Positions 23,635 to 33,220 of a DNA stretch of 37,603 bases are shown piece by piece. Position numbers and translations under genes: made by a program. Numbering within the stretch: position 1 is the first letter of the stretch; each line of letters starts with the position of its first letter. The notes below the pieces were generated by a model. It saw only the letters and a program-made list of their open reading frames with translations. It ran no database searches and was not told where the DNA came from. Source of the stretch: an uncultured Lachnospiraceae bacterium (GTDB taxonomy: Bacteria > Bacillota > Clostridia > Lachnospirales > Lachnospiraceae); assembly GCA_900316625.1 (NCBI GenBank), contig ONDO01000016.1, positions 1-37,603 on the forward strand. The letters are read 5' to 3'.

Positions 23635-25140
23635 TTACATGCATTCGTCCATCATCAAAAAAGCATTCTCATTCCCACGGATTCCATGAGATCTGCGATG
23701 TGAGAAGAGAATGTCTGCATTCTCGTAGGTAGAGATGCCGGAGAAGTGGATATTCTTAGCATCCACACCTGCATCGATCAGGGTGTGGTAGATGGCTGCC
23801 CATAGATCGAGCTGGTAGTGGTTTTTATTTGTCTGGATATAGATATCCTCCCACTCATCAGGACGGAAGGCTTCCTTGAACTGTTCGATGACATCGGAAC
23901 TGACCTCATATTCCTTGGCAGGAATCGAGGGGCCGATGACGCAGACGAGATCGCTCGGATTCGTACCATGTTCTCTAAGGATAGAGACCGCCTTGCCGGA
24001 GATCCTCCCAACGGTTCCCTTCCAACCGGAGTGTACCAGAGAGATACGCTTGCCAAGGGGGTCTGCCAGATAGACCGGAACGCAGTCTGCGAAGGTGGCG
24101 GAGAGGGCAATTCCCTTTTTATCTGTCCACAGTCCATCGATACCGGACAGTTTGGGTCTGCATTCCTTGCCAAGCGCAATGCCGGTATCAGCCTGGCGGA
24201 TTTCCGTAGTATGTACCTGATCTGTCATAACGATATGATCCAGGTCCGTGGATAAGTCCTCTGCAGCGAGGGTGTAGGCGTGCATAATGTTCTCCTGCTG
24301 GTCCTGGCGGGAGAAACCAAAGTTCAAGGAACCGCACTGACCCTTGGAAGTACCGCCCAGACGGGTGGTAAAGAAGGCCTGGATTCCTGGAATCTGATCC
24401 AGAGAGTGAAAGCGAATCTGAGGAAGCTTTACTGAGTGGGGATCGGAAGATTCTGCATGGCAGGCCGCTTTTTCGGAAGGGTTCTCTATGGATGTAAGCT
24501 TATACTCTTCCGGTAGAAGGAGATATCCGTCCGCGATATCCTTATCTGCATAGAAGGCTCCGCCGGCAGGCTGCAGCTTGGAGTTGGGGTCGAACATGGA
24601 CAGACTGGGAGTTAAGAGTCTTCTCCATTCATCAACCAAAGCCTCGAACCTCCAGGCGGCATTGGCGGGGCTGGAGGAGGGGAGACAGACAGCACTTCTT
24701 CCGCAGATGGGCTCCAGATATTTGAGATAATATTTCTCAGCAGTCTTACCATTCACAAAGATTCGCTCAATGGTAGAGGTTTTAAGGATTCGTTGAATAT
24801 CAACAGGAATAACATTTCGAATGGAGGAATCCGAGGAACCATCGATCTCACATTCTTCGATGACATCCCAGAGAGCGATATGGTTTGCCTTGAGGAAGGC
24901 CTTCTTCTCAGAGATGTTCTCTGGACTTGGAGCTGTGGTGATCACTTCCGGTCCCTTCTTCATTTCCGAAGGAGAGCCAAAGATTTGCCAGAGGATCTTC
25001 CAGAAGCGGTTCTGGGGATGGCCATAGTAGAAGTCGGCTTCTCTGGACTTGACGGAGGGAAAACTGCCGAGGATGAGGATCCGGCTATCTTCCTGATATT
25101 CCGGGCCGAAAGTGTGATTTGCATGTTTGATGCCTGCCAT
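23635..25140 (-). CDS. Hypoxanthine-DNA glycosylase/laccase-domain (PgeF) fusion
   Basis: A 501-residue two-domain protein. Residues ~5-180 form a uracil/hypoxanthine-DNA glycosylase domain of the UDG superfamily: ILILGSFPSVKS (21-32), DFYYGHPQNRFWK (36-48) and SSSPAN (155-160), as in TIGR04274-type deoxyinosine glycosylases that remove deaminated adenine from DNA. A linker spans ~180-240. Residues ~240-501 form a laccase/PgeF (YlmD-like) domain with the zinc ligands H310 (DQVHT), C353 (ADCVP) and H370 (HSGWKG); this family phosphorolyses or deaminates adenosine and inosine. The frame extends 16 codons further from a TTG, but ATG 25140 is chosen because TTGGAG precedes it and it gives the family N terminus. 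It heads an operon with tadA and a GNAT gene. Confidence 0.88.
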   Translation of the reverse strand: MAGIKHANHTFGPEYQEDSRILILGSFPSVKSREADFYYGHPQNRFWKILWQIFGSPSEMKKGPEVITTAPSPENISEKKAFLKANHIALWDVIEECEIDGSSDSSIRNVIPVDIQRILKTSTIERIFVNGKTAEKYYLKYLEPICGRSAVCLPSSSPANAAWRFEALVDEWRRLLTPSLSMFDPNSKLQPAGGAFYADKDIADGYLLLPEEYKLTSIENPSEKAACHAESSDPHSVKLPQIRFHSLDQIPGIQAFFTTRLGGTSKGQCGSLNFGFSRQDQQENIMHAYTLAAEDLSTDLDHIVMTDQVHTTEIRQADTGIALGKECRPKLSGIDGLWTDKKGIALSATFADCVPVYLADPLGKRISLVHSGWKGTVGRISGKAVSILREHGTNPSDLVCVIGPSIPAKEYEVSSDVIEQFKEAFRPDEWEDIYIQTNKNHYQLDLWAAIYHTLIDAGVDAKNIHFSGISTYENADILFSHRRSHGIRGNENAFLMMDECM

Positions 25141-25207
25141 AGTGCTCCAATCTATCGGGAAAGCCGAGAGGCGTTCTGCTTGGTACAATTGCTGGAAATC
25201 TCATCCC

Positions 25208-25216
25208 ATCATAGCA
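25208..25216 (-). promoter_or_regulatory. Candidate extended -10 promoter for the fusion gene
   Basis: Read on the minus strand, TGCTATGAT is an extended -10 element (TGN plus TATGAT), ending at 25208. TTGCTT lies upstream but with a 19-base spacer. It would start transcription near 25201, about 60 bases before ATG 25140. Confidence 0.45.
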
Positions 25217-25268
25217 TAGTCTGTGGGAGAGGAAGCAAGTACTATCGCCCTATCCCGGTGCTTTTCGA

Positions 25269-25297
25269 TTGACAAAAAGCAAAAGCCCCTATATAGT
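25269..25297 (+). promoter_or_regulatory. Promoter of the SRP RNA gene
   Basis: TTGACA (25269-25274) and TATAGT (25292-25297) with a 17-base spacer. Predicted initiation near 25304 is ten bases before the basal stem of the RNA. Confidence 0.85.
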
Positions 25298-25313
25298 AAG
25301 TATTCGACAGACA

Positions 25314-25483
25314 GGAGCGTATCCTGGGCTGTCCGAATATCGCATTGATGTTGGGTCTCGCGCAATGGATCCCTGCGAACCGTGTCAGGTCAGGAATGAA
25401 GCAGCACTAAGCAGGAACTTTCATGTGCCGTGAGGGTGCCTGACGGAGCGGTGTTCGGATAGTTCAGAATGCGCTCCTTTTTT
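25314..25483 (+). ncRNA. ffs: Signal recognition particle RNA (small bacterial type)
   Basis: The SRP core GTGTCAGGTCAGGAATGAAG (25383-25402), followed by CAGCAC, carries the GGAA tetraloop (25393-25396) and the asymmetric-loop strand GAAGCAGC that bind Ffh. The pair closing the tetraloop is A-U rather than the usual C-G, a compensated change. The ends pair over a long basal stem: GGAGCG at 25314 with CGCTCC ending at 25477, continuing to ATATCGC near 25343 with GCGGTGT near 25448. It is followed by TTTTTT, so the stem probably also serves in termination. No Alu domain is apparent, so this is the short form of about 165 bases before any end trimming. It scaffolds Ffh for co-translational membrane targeting. 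Confidence 0.92.
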
Positions 25484-25586
25484 GTGCCCCAATCAGGCCC
25501 GAAAGATGGGCTCACTTTCTTTACTTTCCTCTGTAAAACAATTAGAATTATGCTGTATTAGAATCATTTTTTGGATTGGTGATAGT

Positions 25587-26492
25587 ATGAGCGCACGTGA
25601 GAATACGGAGGACGTCCTCCGTCGAATTCATATCCTCTTTTCGAAGGCAGAACCTTACCAGACCAGCACCCGCCGTGTCGTCGTGGATAAGGTCGAACTG
25701 ATGGATCTCTTAAAACAGCTGAATACCTGCATCTATGACATGATGGAAGAGTATGAGATGACGCAGCAGAGCCATGATCGCGCGGAGCGTGACATGAAGA
25801 AGAAGGCAGAAGATATTGTCTTCGATGCTCGTAAGGATGCGGATGATATCTATGCGGCCTCCATTATGTATACCGATCGCGCCCTGAAGAATATTCAGGA
25901 CAGCATGGATGATACGGTGTCGAATCTGGAACACCTTCTGCTCCAGATGAAGACCCAGATCGAGCACCAGAAGAATGAAGTGCATGACAACCAGTTGGAT
26001 CTGCGCGCACGTCTTCAGGATATGGTCGATTCTGATAAGTACTTCCGTCTGATTCAGGATGAGAACCTTCGCCTGCAGAAGGAGAAGGAAGCACAGGAAG
26101 CCCAGAGTAGGAATGCTTCGAAAATGAAGAACGGCTCCCTGGATGCAGCAGATAGTAAAAATGCATCTGCTGAGGATTCGGACAACCCTTATAAAGATAT
26201 CGTCCCGGAGATTCATATCAATCCGGCTTATGATCCGGCGCAGAGAGCGGCACAGGCAGAGGCAGAAGCCAAGCCGGTGGAGAGTAAGGAAGAAGAGATT
26301 GCTTCCGTGGATTACGGAGATGACATGCCGGATCTTAGTCCGGAAGAGATGGCAGACTTGGATCGCCTTCAGGATGAACTGAATGCAGAGAAGGGTGAAG
26401 GCCCGGCCGGCAGTGCAGCCTTTGATACTGACGATAAAAAAGACAGTGGGAAAAAGCCTTTTGGATTTAGTGGCTTATTCGGTAAAAAGTAA
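25587..26492 (+). CDS. Coiled-coil protein, DivIVA-like, with acidic C-terminal tail
   Basis: A 301-residue soluble protein, function not established. Residues ~15-70 (ILFSKAEPYQ, VVVDKVELMDLLKQLN) resemble the start of DivIVA/SepIVA-like division proteins. Residues ~55-200 are a long heptad-rich helix with many Glu, Lys, Asp and Gln. Residues ~200-301 are low complexity, acidic and probably disordered, ending in the basic/aromatic GFSGLFGKK. The frame opens earlier at 25482 inside the SRP terminator, so ATG 25587 after TTGGTGATAGT is chosen. It lies 40 bases before the hydratase gene. It could be a cytoskeletal or septal scaffold; this is an inference from its architecture. Confidence 0.72.
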   Translation: MSARENTEDVLRRIHILFSKAEPYQTSTRRVVVDKVELMDLLKQLNTCIYDMMEEYEMTQQSHDRAERDMKKKAEDIVFDARKDADDIYAASIMYTDRALKNIQDSMDDTVSNLEHLLLQMKTQIEHQKNEVHDNQLDLRARLQDMVDSDKYFRLIQDENLRLQKEKEAQEAQSRNASKMKNGSLDAADSKNASAEDSDNPYKDIVPEIHINPAYDPAQRAAQAEAEAKPVESKEEEIASVDYGDDMPDLSPEEMADLDRLQDELNAEKGEGPAGSAAFDTDDKKDSGKKPFGFSGLFGKK

Positions 26493-26531
26493 TTACCATA
26501 AGAGGATTATACGAAAGGAAAAAGAAGAGAG

Positions 26532-28820
26532 ATGAAATTATTTGCAAGCGGTGCGTACCTCGTTGATGGGACAGAACTTGTAGAAGCAGTTCCCGGTGCA
26601 GAAGCCAGGGTAAAACAGCTGACTGGTAAGGATGTTAGTCCTGCGGAAGCAGCAAGAGAAACCATGGCTTATGGAATTCTCCAGAAGCACAACACTTCCA
26701 AAGATACTGAGAATCTGAAGATCAAGTTCGATAAGATGACCAGCCATGACATCACTTATGTCGGCATTATCCAGACAGCAAGAGCCTCTGGACTTGAGAA
26801 ATTCCCGATTCCTTATGTTCTTACCAACTGCCACAATTCCCTGTGTGCGGTCGGCGGAACCATCAATGAAGATGACCATATGTTTGGCCTGTCGGCTGCC
26901 AAGAAGTACGGCGGAATCTATGTTCCTCCTCATCAGGCGGTTATTCATCAGTTTGCCCGCGAGATGCTCGCAGCCTGTGGCAAGATGATACTCGGCTCTG
27001 ATTCCCACACCCGTTATGGTGCGCTCGGTACCATGGCAATGGGTGAAGGCGGTCCGGAACTTGTAAAGCAGCTCCTCGGAAGAACCTATGATATCAAGCG
27101 TCCCGAAGTGGTTGCTGTCTATCTGAAGAACGCTCCCATCAAGGGAGTAGGTCCCCAGGATATCGCTCTGGCTATCATCGGAGCAGTATTCGACAAGGGC
27201 TATGTTAAGAACAAGGTCATGGAGTTTGTTGGCCCCGGTGTCAAGAACTTAAGCGTCGACTTCAGAATCGGTGTCGATGTTATGACCACTGAGACCACCT
27301 GCCTCTCTTCCATCTGGACCACAGATGACAAGGTTCGCGAATTCTATGATATTCATGGCCGTGTAGAGGATTATGCAGAACTCAACCCCGGACAGGTAGC
27401 TTACTATGACGGTGTGATCGAGGTCGACCTTGCAGAGATTCGCCCCATGATTGCAATGCCTTTCCATCCCAGCAATGTATATACCATTGATGAGGTGAAT
27501 AAGAACCTCCTCGATGTTCTTGATGATGTCGAGAAGCGCGCACGCGTAAGCTTCGGCGACAAGATCGATTACAGCCTTCAGGATAAGGTTCGTAACGGTC
27601 GACTCTACTGTGACCAGGGTGTCATCGCAGGATGCGCCGGCGGCGGATATGAGAATATCACCGATGCCGCAGATATCCTTCGTGGCAGATCCATTGGTGC
27701 AGATGAATTCACACTGAATGTTTACCCCGCATCCATGCCCGTCTACATGCAGCTCCTTAGAAACGGCTGTGCAGCAGACATCATGGAGACCGGTGCCATC
27801 TTCAAGACCGCATTCTGCGGACCTTGCTTCGGAGCAGGAGATACGCCCTCGAATAACGGCTTCTCTATCCGTCATTCCACCAGAAACTTCCCTAACCGTG
27901 AAGGTTCTAAGATTCAGAATGGCCAGATTGCTTCTGTTGCGCTTATGGATGCACGTTCTATTGCTGCAACCGCAGCCAATAAGGGTTACCTCACTCCCGC
28001 AACGGAGATGGACGTAGAATACACCAAGCCCAAGTACTTCTTCGACAAGGGAATCTACGAGCGCAGAGTCTTCGACAGCAAGGGAGAAGCAGATCCCAAG
28101 ACCGAGCTCAAGTTCGGCCCCAATATCAAGGACTGGCCTGCCATGGCAGCGCTTCCTGAAAATATGCTCCTCAAGGTTGTTTCCGAGATTCATGATCCGG
28201 TAACGACAACAGATGAACTGATTCCTTCCGGTGAGACTTCCTCTTACCGCTCCAATCCTCTGGGTCTGGCAGAGTTCACTCTCTCCCGTAAGGATCCGGA
28301 ATATGTCGGACGTGCCAAGGAAGTACAGAAGGCAGAGAAGGCTATCCTCGCAAATGAAGAGCCGACCGCAGCCCTTCCGGAACTCAAGGAAGTATACGAG
28401 ATCATCGAGAAGAACTTCGCAGGCGCAACAAAGACCTGTGGCGTAGGATCCACAATCTTTGCTGTAAAACCCGGTGATGGATCTGCTCGTGAACAGGCAG
28501 CCTCCTGCCAGAAGGTTCTTGGTGGATGGGCAAATATCGCAAATGAGTACGCAACCAAGCGTTACAGAAGCAACCTGATCAACTGGGGTATGCTTCCCTT
28601 CCTGATCGATGCAGGTGATCTTCCCTTCAAGAATGGAGATTATCTCTTTATTCCTGGTATCAGAGAAGATGTGACAGAGAAGAAAGCTGATTTTGATGCA
28701 TATGTCATCAAAGACGGTAAGGCAGAGAAGTTCGAGTTACATATGGACTCTCTTACAGACGATGAACGAGAGATCATCCTCGATGGATGCCTGATCAATT
28801 ATTACAAGGCAAGGAGATAA
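26532..28820 (+). CDS. Aconitase-family hydratase (YbhJ-like)
   Basis: A 762-residue enzyme of the aconitase superfamily, which dehydrates and rehydrates hydroxy acids with a [4Fe-4S] cluster. The three cluster cysteines are visible as C368 (AGCAGGG), C429 and C432 (FCGPCFG). Their spacing matches mitochondrial aconitase (C358, C421, C424). [12 protein letters not shown] (about 157-168) is the substrate/cluster motif, and a C-terminal swivel domain follows ~620. It is most like the uncharacterised YbhJ/hydratase group rather than AcnA, AcnB or LeuC, so the substrate is unknown. Codon use is strongly biased, suggesting abundant expression. The start follows AAAGGAAAAAGAAGAGAG. The next gene begins four bases after its stop. 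Confidence 0.88.
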   Translation: MKLFASGAYLVDGTELVEAVPGAEARVKQLTGKDVSPAEAARETMAYGILQKHNTSKDTENLKIKFDKMTSHDITYVGIIQTARASGLEKFPIPYVLTNCHNSLCAVGGTINEDDHMFGLSAAKKYGGIYVPPHQAVIHQFAREMLAACGKMILGSDSHTRYGALGTMAMGEGGPELVKQLLGRTYDIKRPEVVAVYLKNAPIKGVGPQDIALAIIGAVFDKGYVKNKVMEFVGPGVKNLSVDFRIGVDVMTTETTCLSSIWTTDDKVREFYDIHGRVEDYAELNPGQVAYYDGVIEVDLAEIRPMIAMPFHPSNVYTIDEVNKNLLDVLDDVEKRARVSFGDKIDYSLQDKVRNGRLYCDQGVIAGCAGGGYENITDAADILRGRSIGADEFTLNVYPASMPVYMQLLRNGCAADIMETGAIFKTAFCGPCFGAGDTPSNNGFSIRHSTRNFPNREGSKIQNGQIASVALMDARSIAATAANKGYLTPATEMDVEYTKPKYFFDKGIYERRVFDSKGEADPKTELKFGPNIKDWPAMAALPENMLLKVVSEIHDPVTTTDELIPSGETSSYRSNPLGLAEFTLSRKDPEYVGRAKEVQKAEKAILANEEPTAALPELKEVYEIIEKNFAGATKTCGVGSTIFAVKPGDGSAREQAASCQKVLGGWANIANEYATKRYRSNLINWGMLPFLIDAGDLPFKNGDYLFIPGIREDVTEKKADFDAYVIKDGKAEKFELHMDSLTDDEREIILDGCLINYYKARR

Positions 28821-28823
28821 GCA

Positions 28824-30200
28824 ATGGACAGAGAGCCTGGCCGAAGTGAAATGATAAGATGGGGTGAAAAACCGGATCGAAATGAGTTCCGGCATTATAT
28901 GGCTGCTGCTTTTGCAGCCATCATTGCCGGCATCGTGATCATCAGTTTTTACTTTATTGTAAAGAGGTTTGATGGACTAAAAGCATCTATTGATGCGGCA
29001 AATCGCGTCCTCTTACCCTTTGTGTTCGGCCTGGCAATCGCTTTTATGATGAATCCCATCATGGAATTCTTCGAGAAGTATCTTCTGAAGTGGTTTCTTC
29101 CGAGGAAGAAGAGCGAGGAGACAATTCGTAAGACAAGACATATCATCCGTCTGATCTCATCGACGGTGGCTGTCATCGTTCTGGTAGGAATACTGGTACT
29201 CTTCTTCTCCATCGTTACACCACAGATTGTCTCGTCCATTACATATATTCTGAATCATATCAATGAACAGCTGGCTGGGGTTCTGGACTGGGCAAATCAG
29301 ATTACCGGAAAACGCTTTGAAGAAACCCTGATGTATGCCAAGGAAGACGAGAACATAGCGAACTTCATCGATAATGTTGTTGATATGGCACTGAAATACA
29401 TGAAGTGGGATGAACAGAGCGCCATGGTTTCCGGTATTACCTCGAGTGCGATGCTGGTAGGTCGTGTGATCTTCGCCTTCTTCGTAGGTCTGGTTGCAGC
29501 CATCTATATTCTGACGGACAAGGAAATCTTCAAAGGTCAGGCCAAGAAGATGGTTTATGGTGTGTTCAAACCGCAGCATGCCAACATTATTATGGAAGTT
29601 GCCCGCAAGGCACGTGATGTTTTCTATGGCTTTATCGTAGGTAAGATTATTGATTCTGCAATCATCGGTCTTATCTGCTATGTCTCAATGTTGATCCTGG
29701 GTATGCCTTACCCGGTATTGGTAGCCGTTATCGTCGGTGTTACAAATGTAATCCCGATTTTTGGACCGTATATCGGAGCAGTTCCGACCGTTACGATCAT
29801 ATTCTTTACGAATCCGACAAAGGGTATTATCTTCCTGCTCTATATCATTATTCTGCAGCAGGTAGATGGAAATATCATCGGACCTAAGATTTTGGGCGAT
29901 TCTACCGGATTGTCCGCTTTCTGGGTTCTCTTCGCGATTGTTGTGGGAGGAGGAATGTTTGGAGTGATCGGTATGCTGTTTGCAGTACCGATGATGGCGC
30001 TGATCTATTATATCTGTCAGCGCATCTTCCGTTATCTTGCACGAAAGCGAGGGTTACCGGCAGAGACTGGTGCTTATCTAAAGTTAGATATCGTTGATCC
30101 GGTAACAGGAAAAATAGTGATGATGAAGGCTCGGTCCGTAGAAGAAAAGCCGGCGGAACATAAGAGATTCGGACGCAAGAAACCCGAAGAAAAGCAGTGA
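28824..30200 (+). CDS. AI-2E family transporter (second copy)
   Basis: A 458-residue membrane protein of the same family as the gene at 10826. Two N-terminal helices (~23-45, ~58-78) precede a helix near 110-132 and a soluble segment. Several helices follow, with the signature QQVDGNIIGPKILGD and MFGVIGMLFAVPMMAL. The N-terminal 20 and C-terminal 60 residues are charged and cytoplasmic; the tail is basic (HKRFGRKKPEEK). The substrate is unknown. ATG 28824 follows AAGGAGATAAGCA, placing it in one operon with the hydratase upstream and the TPR/AAA+ gene that overlaps its end. Confidence 0.88.
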   Translation: MDREPGRSEMIRWGEKPDRNEFRHYMAAAFAAIIAGIVIISFYFIVKRFDGLKASIDAANRVLLPFVFGLAIAFMMNPIMEFFEKYLLKWFLPRKKSEETIRKTRHIIRLISSTVAVIVLVGILVLFFSIVTPQIVSSITYILNHINEQLAGVLDWANQITGKRFEETLMYAKEDENIANFIDNVVDMALKYMKWDEQSAMVSGITSSAMLVGRVIFAFFVGLVAAIYILTDKEIFKGQAKKMVYGVFKPQHANIIMEVARKARDVFYGFIVGKIIDSAIIGLICYVSMLILGMPYPVLVAVIVGVTNVIPIFGPYIGAVPTVTIIFFTNPTKGIIFLLYIIILQQVDGNIIGPKILGDSTGLSAFWVLFAIVVGGGMFGVIGMLFAVPMMALIYYICQRIFRYLARKRGLPAETGAYLKLDIVDPVTGKIVMMKARSVEEKPAEHKRFGRKKPEEKQ

Positions 30201-30214
30201 TAGAGGAGATAGGG

Positions 30215-33202
30215 TTGGGAAAGGAATACAGGGAAGACCTGGGCGAAATTCGTAGAATGATTAAAAAAGGAGAGCTGGAAGATGCTCTCTACGAACTGGA
30301 CGGAATTAATTGGCGAAAAGTTCGTAATATTAACCTGATGATGGAAGGTGCAAGACTCTATGAGCAGGCTGGAAAGCCAGACGTCGCTCGAGAGATTCTT
30401 GAGATGGCGCATGAGCGTTCTCCGATTGGAAGAATGATTCTCTATGAGCTCTGTCTGCTCTGCATCCGTTTGAACGATCTGGATGAAGCAAAGGCTTACT
30501 ATGAAGACTTTGTAGAACTTGCCCCAAAGGAATATCATAGATATATCCTCAAGTATCGTCTGGCCCAGGCACGCGGTGCAGATGACCCTGCTCTGATCGC
30601 AATCTTAGAAGAATTAAAAGATAACGAATTCTTAGAAGAGTGGGCATATGAACTTGCCTGCCTCTACCATCGTACTTCCCAGGTAGATAAGTGTATCGAT
30701 CTCTGCGATGAGATTGCTCTATATTTCGGAGAAGGCCCTTATGTAGAAAAGGCGCTGGAGCTGAAGATGATCTACCATCCCCTGAATAAGGATCAGGAAT
30801 CTCAGTACAGACATTCTGCTGGAAGTTCGGACGGACTGACGGAGGTTCATGCCGGAGATAACCTGAATTCGGGCGAGATTGTTGCACATGATATGACAAT
30901 CCCCAAGGTGGAAATCAGACCGGAGAGGTTCAATACCATTAACCTGCAGGCTGAGATCAAGAAGAATATCGATGAGATCATGCAGGCAACAGAGACCGGA
31001 GAAGTCTCTGAGACAATGGAGAATCTGAAGGATCTGATCGGTGATATCCCTTACCTCGCTGTTCCTGACGAAAAGCAGGAGAAAGAGGAGGAAGCTGCTA
31101 AGCCGGAAGAAGAACCCGGTATCATGGAGATGTATCAGCAGCATCTGAATGAGGAATATGATGGACAGTTGTCCTTAGATCTGCCGGAGAAAAAGGGAAG
31201 CGATCCCCAGATTGAAGGACAGATGACAATTAAAGATGTCATGGATAACTGGGAGAAGACCAAACGCGCGGCTGAAGCGGCTCTGCAGGAAGCAGATGCA
31301 AAGAAGCTCGAAGATGCGAAGAAGAAGGCTCTCGAAGAGGCGAACCACATTATGGATCGTCTGGAGAATGTTGCGCCCCAGCTGGATGCAGGTATTGCGC
31401 CTCAGGAACTTCTGAAGCAGGAGTACCTGTCCAAGGCAGATGAACCTAAGACAGCAGCGGAAGCGGAAGAAGACGATGTAGAACTTCCGAAAATTGATAT
31501 TACAGATCTTCCTTCTGAAGAAAGGAAGGAAAGTGAGAAATTCAGCATTCCCAAAGTGGGTCCGGGTGGTGAGATCAGCGGTGTAGGACTCGAGGTACCG
31601 GTTGTTGGTGCGGCAGGAGTTCTCCGTGATCATGAGCCGGTAAGTGTAAAGCCCTCTTCAGCTGAAAAAGCAGCAGAATGGACACCCAAGTCTCTGGATG
31701 CAGAGGATGGGGTGAGAGCTGCAGTGGCTGCAGAAGAATCAGTAGCGGCTGTAGAAGAACCTGAAGCGGATGCAGCTGCAGCGGCAGAAGAGCAAAGGAG
31801 AGAGTCTTACAGAGATGCGAACCGCCTCCTGGCCAGTGTGAACGATATGCTGCAGCGCGAGATAGACCGCGCGAATGGTTACGAAGTAGAGGAAGAGATT
31901 CCGAAGCCTCAGGCAGAGATGGAAGATGAGATCGAACTTCCTAAGATCGACTTCTCCGACATCGATCCGGATGAGGATGATGAGGACCTCAAGCAGCTGA
32001 ATCCGACCCAGGCAGAAGTTGCAGAAGCAGAGCGCGAAGAAAAGATGGAACAGGAGCGTATTCTGACGGAAGAAGAGCCGGAAGAAGAGACAGAGAAGCA
32101 GGTAGATGATTCTGAAGCTCTTGCAGATGCTCTGATCCATGGTACCGAGCCAGATCTCTTCCCGTCCAAGCAGGAAGAGGCAGAAGCGGAAGCTGTAGAA
32201 GATTCTTTCGAAACGGAAGAAGATTCCCTTCCTGAGGAAGACTTCGATCAGACGGCAGTACTTCCGGCGGAAGAAACCATGGAGCAGCTGAATGTGCCCT
32301 ATGAAGAAGTTGCAGAAGTAGCGGAAGAAGAGCCGGAACTTTCTGTAGCAGAGGAGATGGAAAGCAAAGAAGCGGAACCCGTTGTGGACAAGCTGTCCGA
32401 TAGTCTCTTAAGTCAGGCGGAAGAACTTGTAGACGAAGCGAGAAATGAGCTTCCTACCGTTCGTCTTACCGAGGAACAGCGTGATCTCTTCGAGTATTTC
32501 ACGCCGATCGATGGTATGGAGAGTCATATCACAGCTGCAATTGCTAAGGCGAAGTATAGATTAGAAAAAGGTCTGCCTGCTACGAGCGGCAATGTAGCAA
32601 TTGTTGGTGGACACGGCAGCGGTAAGACAACGCTTGCAAAGGGTATTATTGAAGTTCTGCAGCAGACTTGTGGCAAGCCGGGCAGAAATGTCGGTCGTAT
32701 TGATGGTGATAAGTTAAATAACAAGGACCTTCAGAGTCTCTATTCTAAGATCCGTGGAGGCTGTCTTGTAATCGAACGAGCTGGAGAGATTAAGAAGGAA
32801 ACGATCGTATCCCTTAATCTCCTGATGAATAATGATACGGACGGAACCCTGGTCTTCATCGAAGATACCAAGGATGGAATTGATCATGTTCTGAGACTGG
32901 ATGGGGAATTCGCAAAGCGTTTCAGCCAGAAGATTGTCATTCCACTCTTCAGCGTCGAAGAACTGGTTAACTTCGGTCGTAAGTATGCACGTGATAATGG
33001 ATATGAAGTCGATGAGATGGCTGTACTTGCAATGTATGACCGCATTAACAAGATGCAGAGACTCGATCGCCCGACCTATCTTACTGAAGTTGCTGAGATT
33101 ATGGATGAAGCGATCGAGAGATCATCCAGAAAGGGATTTTTCCATAGAAAACATGTAAATGAGGACGGTAAATCAATCCTTGTTGAAAAAGATTTTCTGT
33201 AA
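30215..33202 (+). CDS. Large acidic TPR/AAA+ protein
   Basis: About 995 residues, no known name. Residues ~1-190 are TPR-like helices (EDALYELDGINW, AKAYYEDFVELAP). Residues ~190-745 are very acidic, Glu/Ala/Pro rich and mostly disordered. They carry repeats of a short motif: TIPKVEIRPE (~229), ELPKIDITDLP (~420), SIPKVGPGGE (~445) and ELPKIDFSDID (~575). Residues ~755-950 are an AAA+ domain closest to the CbxX/SpoVK group. Walker A GGHGSGKTT is at ~798-806. The Walker B position reads CLVIERAGE, lacking the usual Asp-Glu, and FAKRF may be the arginine-finger region. TTG 30215 is chosen because GAGGAG lies seven bases before it; a GTG at 30197 overlapping the upstream stop is the alternative. 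Confidence 0.82.
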   Translation: MGKEYREDLGEIRRMIKKGELEDALYELDGINWRKVRNINLMMEGARLYEQAGKPDVAREILEMAHERSPIGRMILYELCLLCIRLNDLDEAKAYYEDFVELAPKEYHRYILKYRLAQARGADDPALIAILEELKDNEFLEEWAYELACLYHRTSQVDKCIDLCDEIALYFGEGPYVEKALELKMIYHPLNKDQESQYRHSAGSSDGLTEVHAGDNLNSGEIVAHDMTIPKVEIRPERFNTINLQAEIKKNIDEIMQATETGEVSETMENLKDLIGDIPYLAVPDEKQEKEEEAAKPEEEPGIMEMYQQHLNEEYDGQLSLDLPEKKGSDPQIEGQMTIKDVMDNWEKTKRAAEAALQEADAKKLEDAKKKALEEANHIMDRLENVAPQLDAGIAPQELLKQEYLSKADEPKTAAEAEEDDVELPKIDITDLPSEERKESEKFSIPKVGPGGEISGVGLEVPVVGAAGVLRDHEPVSVKPSSAEKAAEWTPKSLDAEDGVRAAVAAEESVAAVEEPEADAAAAAEEQRRESYRDANRLLASVNDMLQREIDRANGYEVEEEIPKPQAEMEDEIELPKIDFSDIDPDEDDEDLKQLNPTQAEVAEAEREEKMEQERILTEEEPEEETEKQVDDSEALADALIHGTEPDLFPSKQEEAEAEAVEDSFETEEDSLPEEDFDQTAVLPAEETMEQLNVPYEEVAEVAEEEPELSVAEEMESKEAEPVVDKLSDSLLSQAEELVDEARNELPTVRLTEEQRDLFEYFTPIDGMESHITAAIAKAKYRLEKGLPATSGNVAIVGGHGSGKTTLAKGIIEVLQQTCGKPGRNVGRIDGDKLNNKDLQSLYSKIRGGCLVIERAGEIKKETIVSLNLLMNNDTDGTLVFIEDTKDGIDHVLRLDGEFAKRFSQKIVIPLFSVEELVNFGRKYARDNGYEVDEMAVLAMYDRINKMQRLDRPTYLTEVAEIMDEAIERSSRKGFFHRKHVNEDGKSILVEKDFL

Positions 33203-33220
33203 AACGGGGGTAGGGGAATT

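Noticed and set aside
27249-28193. Minus-strand open frame of 314 codons opposite the hydratase gene
   Set aside because: The plus-strand frame has the three cluster cysteines and full family length; the antisense frame shows no recognisable domain or start site.
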